The position numbers and the translations under genes are program-made. From Pseudomonadota bacterium (GTDB lineage: Bacteria; Pseudomonadota; Gammaproteobacteria; Xanthomonadales; Rhodanobacteraceae), in the NCBI GenBank assembly GCA_025351555.1, contig JANXVS010000440.1, forward strand, positions 1-5,036: a DNA stretch of 5,036 nucleotides, given 5' to 3'. The notes below the pieces were generated by a model that worked only from the letters and a program-made list of their open reading frames with translations, was not told the origin of the DNA and did not search any database. Within the stretch, counting starts at the first letter, position 1; every line of letters starts with the position of its first letter. Below, one piece after another: positions 4,556-5,036 of this stretch.

Positions 4556-5036
4556 CGCGAAGAAGCGTTCGCGTATTCGCGCGAGAACGGCGGCAAGCGC
4601 GTGGATGTCGATGCCGACGCCGCGCGTTCGGTGGTGCGCAACCTGCGCGGTCTGAGCATTGAAGACGCCCGCCGCATCGTGCGCACGATCATCTATGACG
4701 ACGGCGCGATCACGCAGGCGGACGTCACCACGCTGACGCGAGCGAAGTTCGATCTGTTGAACAAGGACGGGCTGCTTAGTTTCGAAAAGGACACCGCGCG
4801 CTTCGCCGACGTGGCGGGCCTGAAACATCTCAAGCAATGGATTGAGCAGCGCCGCGCTGCGTTTCTCGGCCTGCAGAGCGCGGCCAAGCTCGATCCACCC
4901 AAAGGTCTGCTGCTGCTCGGCGTGCAGGGCTGCGGCAAGAGCCTGGCCGCCAAGGGCGTCGCCGGCGGCTTCGGCGTGCCACTCGTGCGTCTGGATTTTG
5001 GCACGTTGTATAACAAATATCACGGCGAAACCGAGC
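4556..5036 (+). pseudogene. Ycf46-like AAA+ ATPase, 3' fragment with Walker A (runs off right edge)
   Basis: Read in the frame set by the 5' fragment, this part is open without a stop to the window edge (160 codons, residues 156-315 of the restored protein). It begins REEAFAYSRENGGKRVDVDA and passes through RTIIYDDGAITQ. It then enters the AAA+ core: FADVAGLKHLKQWIEQRR, then PPKGLLLLGVQGCGKS, with the Walker A GVQGCGKS at 4919-4942 (about residues 277-284), then a LDFGTLYNKYHGETE segment. Walker B and the arginine finger lie beyond the window. The position of Walker A near residue 280, after a long N-terminal domain, fits Ycf46-type ATPases. The fragment has no good ATG of its own near its start, so it is probably not translated unless the element excises or an internal start is used. 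Confidence 0.88.

Noticed and set aside
4477..4662. Plus-strand open frame crossing the right inverted repeat
   Set aside because: It crosses the element boundary in a frame different from the AAA+ fragment and encodes an Arg-rich shadow.
4514..5023. Minus-strand frames over the AAA+ 3' fragment
   Set aside because: They are antisense to the Walker A-containing frame and have no domain of their own.

Overview
The window looks like a GC-rich proteobacterial chromosome, perhaps beta- or gammaproteobacterial; that placement is inferred from base composition and gene style only. One insertion of less GC-rich DNA has landed in a housekeeping-type gene. The flanks carry two overlapping tetratricopeptide-repeat (TPR) genes on the minus strand (1-133 partial, and 130-1170). 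They also carry a plus-strand AAA+ ATPase gene of the Ycf46-like type, starting at 1301 and running off the right edge.

The AAA+ gene is split by a complete mobile element at 1766-4547 (2782 bp). Its ends are 19-bp perfect terminal inverted repeats, flanked by an 8-bp direct duplication, AGCTCGTG. Removing the element plus one copy of the duplication restores an uninterrupted frame (...LAQLV then REEAFAYS...), so the boundaries are certain to within one base. The transposase (2646-3479, minus) is a single-ORF IS1-family DDE enzyme with all three acidic residues, so the element may still be active. Its size and cargo fit the long, passenger-bearing branch of IS1, such as the ISMhu11-like group.

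The cargo is unusual. From left to right it comprises a NYN/PIN-like nuclease with a Cys/His zinc-binding insert (1789-2433, minus), the transposase, a winged-helix protein with an N-terminal helix (3780-4253, plus), and a small basic Gly/Lys-rich protein (4250-4483, minus). The winged-helix gene ends in an intrinsic terminator embedded in the 3' end of the convergent small gene.

The two noncoding gaps inside the element hold the best candidates for something undescribed. The NYN gene has a leader of about 130 nt that folds on paper into a three-way junction; its closing helix covers the Shine-Dalgarno sequence and touches the start codon. The winged-helix gene has a leader of about 200 nt with five back-to-back hairpins, two capped by GCAA tetraloops. 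That leader also has a perfect alternative 7-bp pairing, a three-codon micro-ORF behind a strong Shine-Dalgarno sequence, and a last hairpin that masks the gene's ribosome binding site. In contrast, the transposase and the small basic gene have promoters whose -10 boxes lie 6-7 nt before the start codon, which predicts leaderless mRNAs. The element therefore seems to use two expression modes: constitutive leaderless, and RNA-leader controlled. No tRNA, rRNA or CRISPR array was seen.
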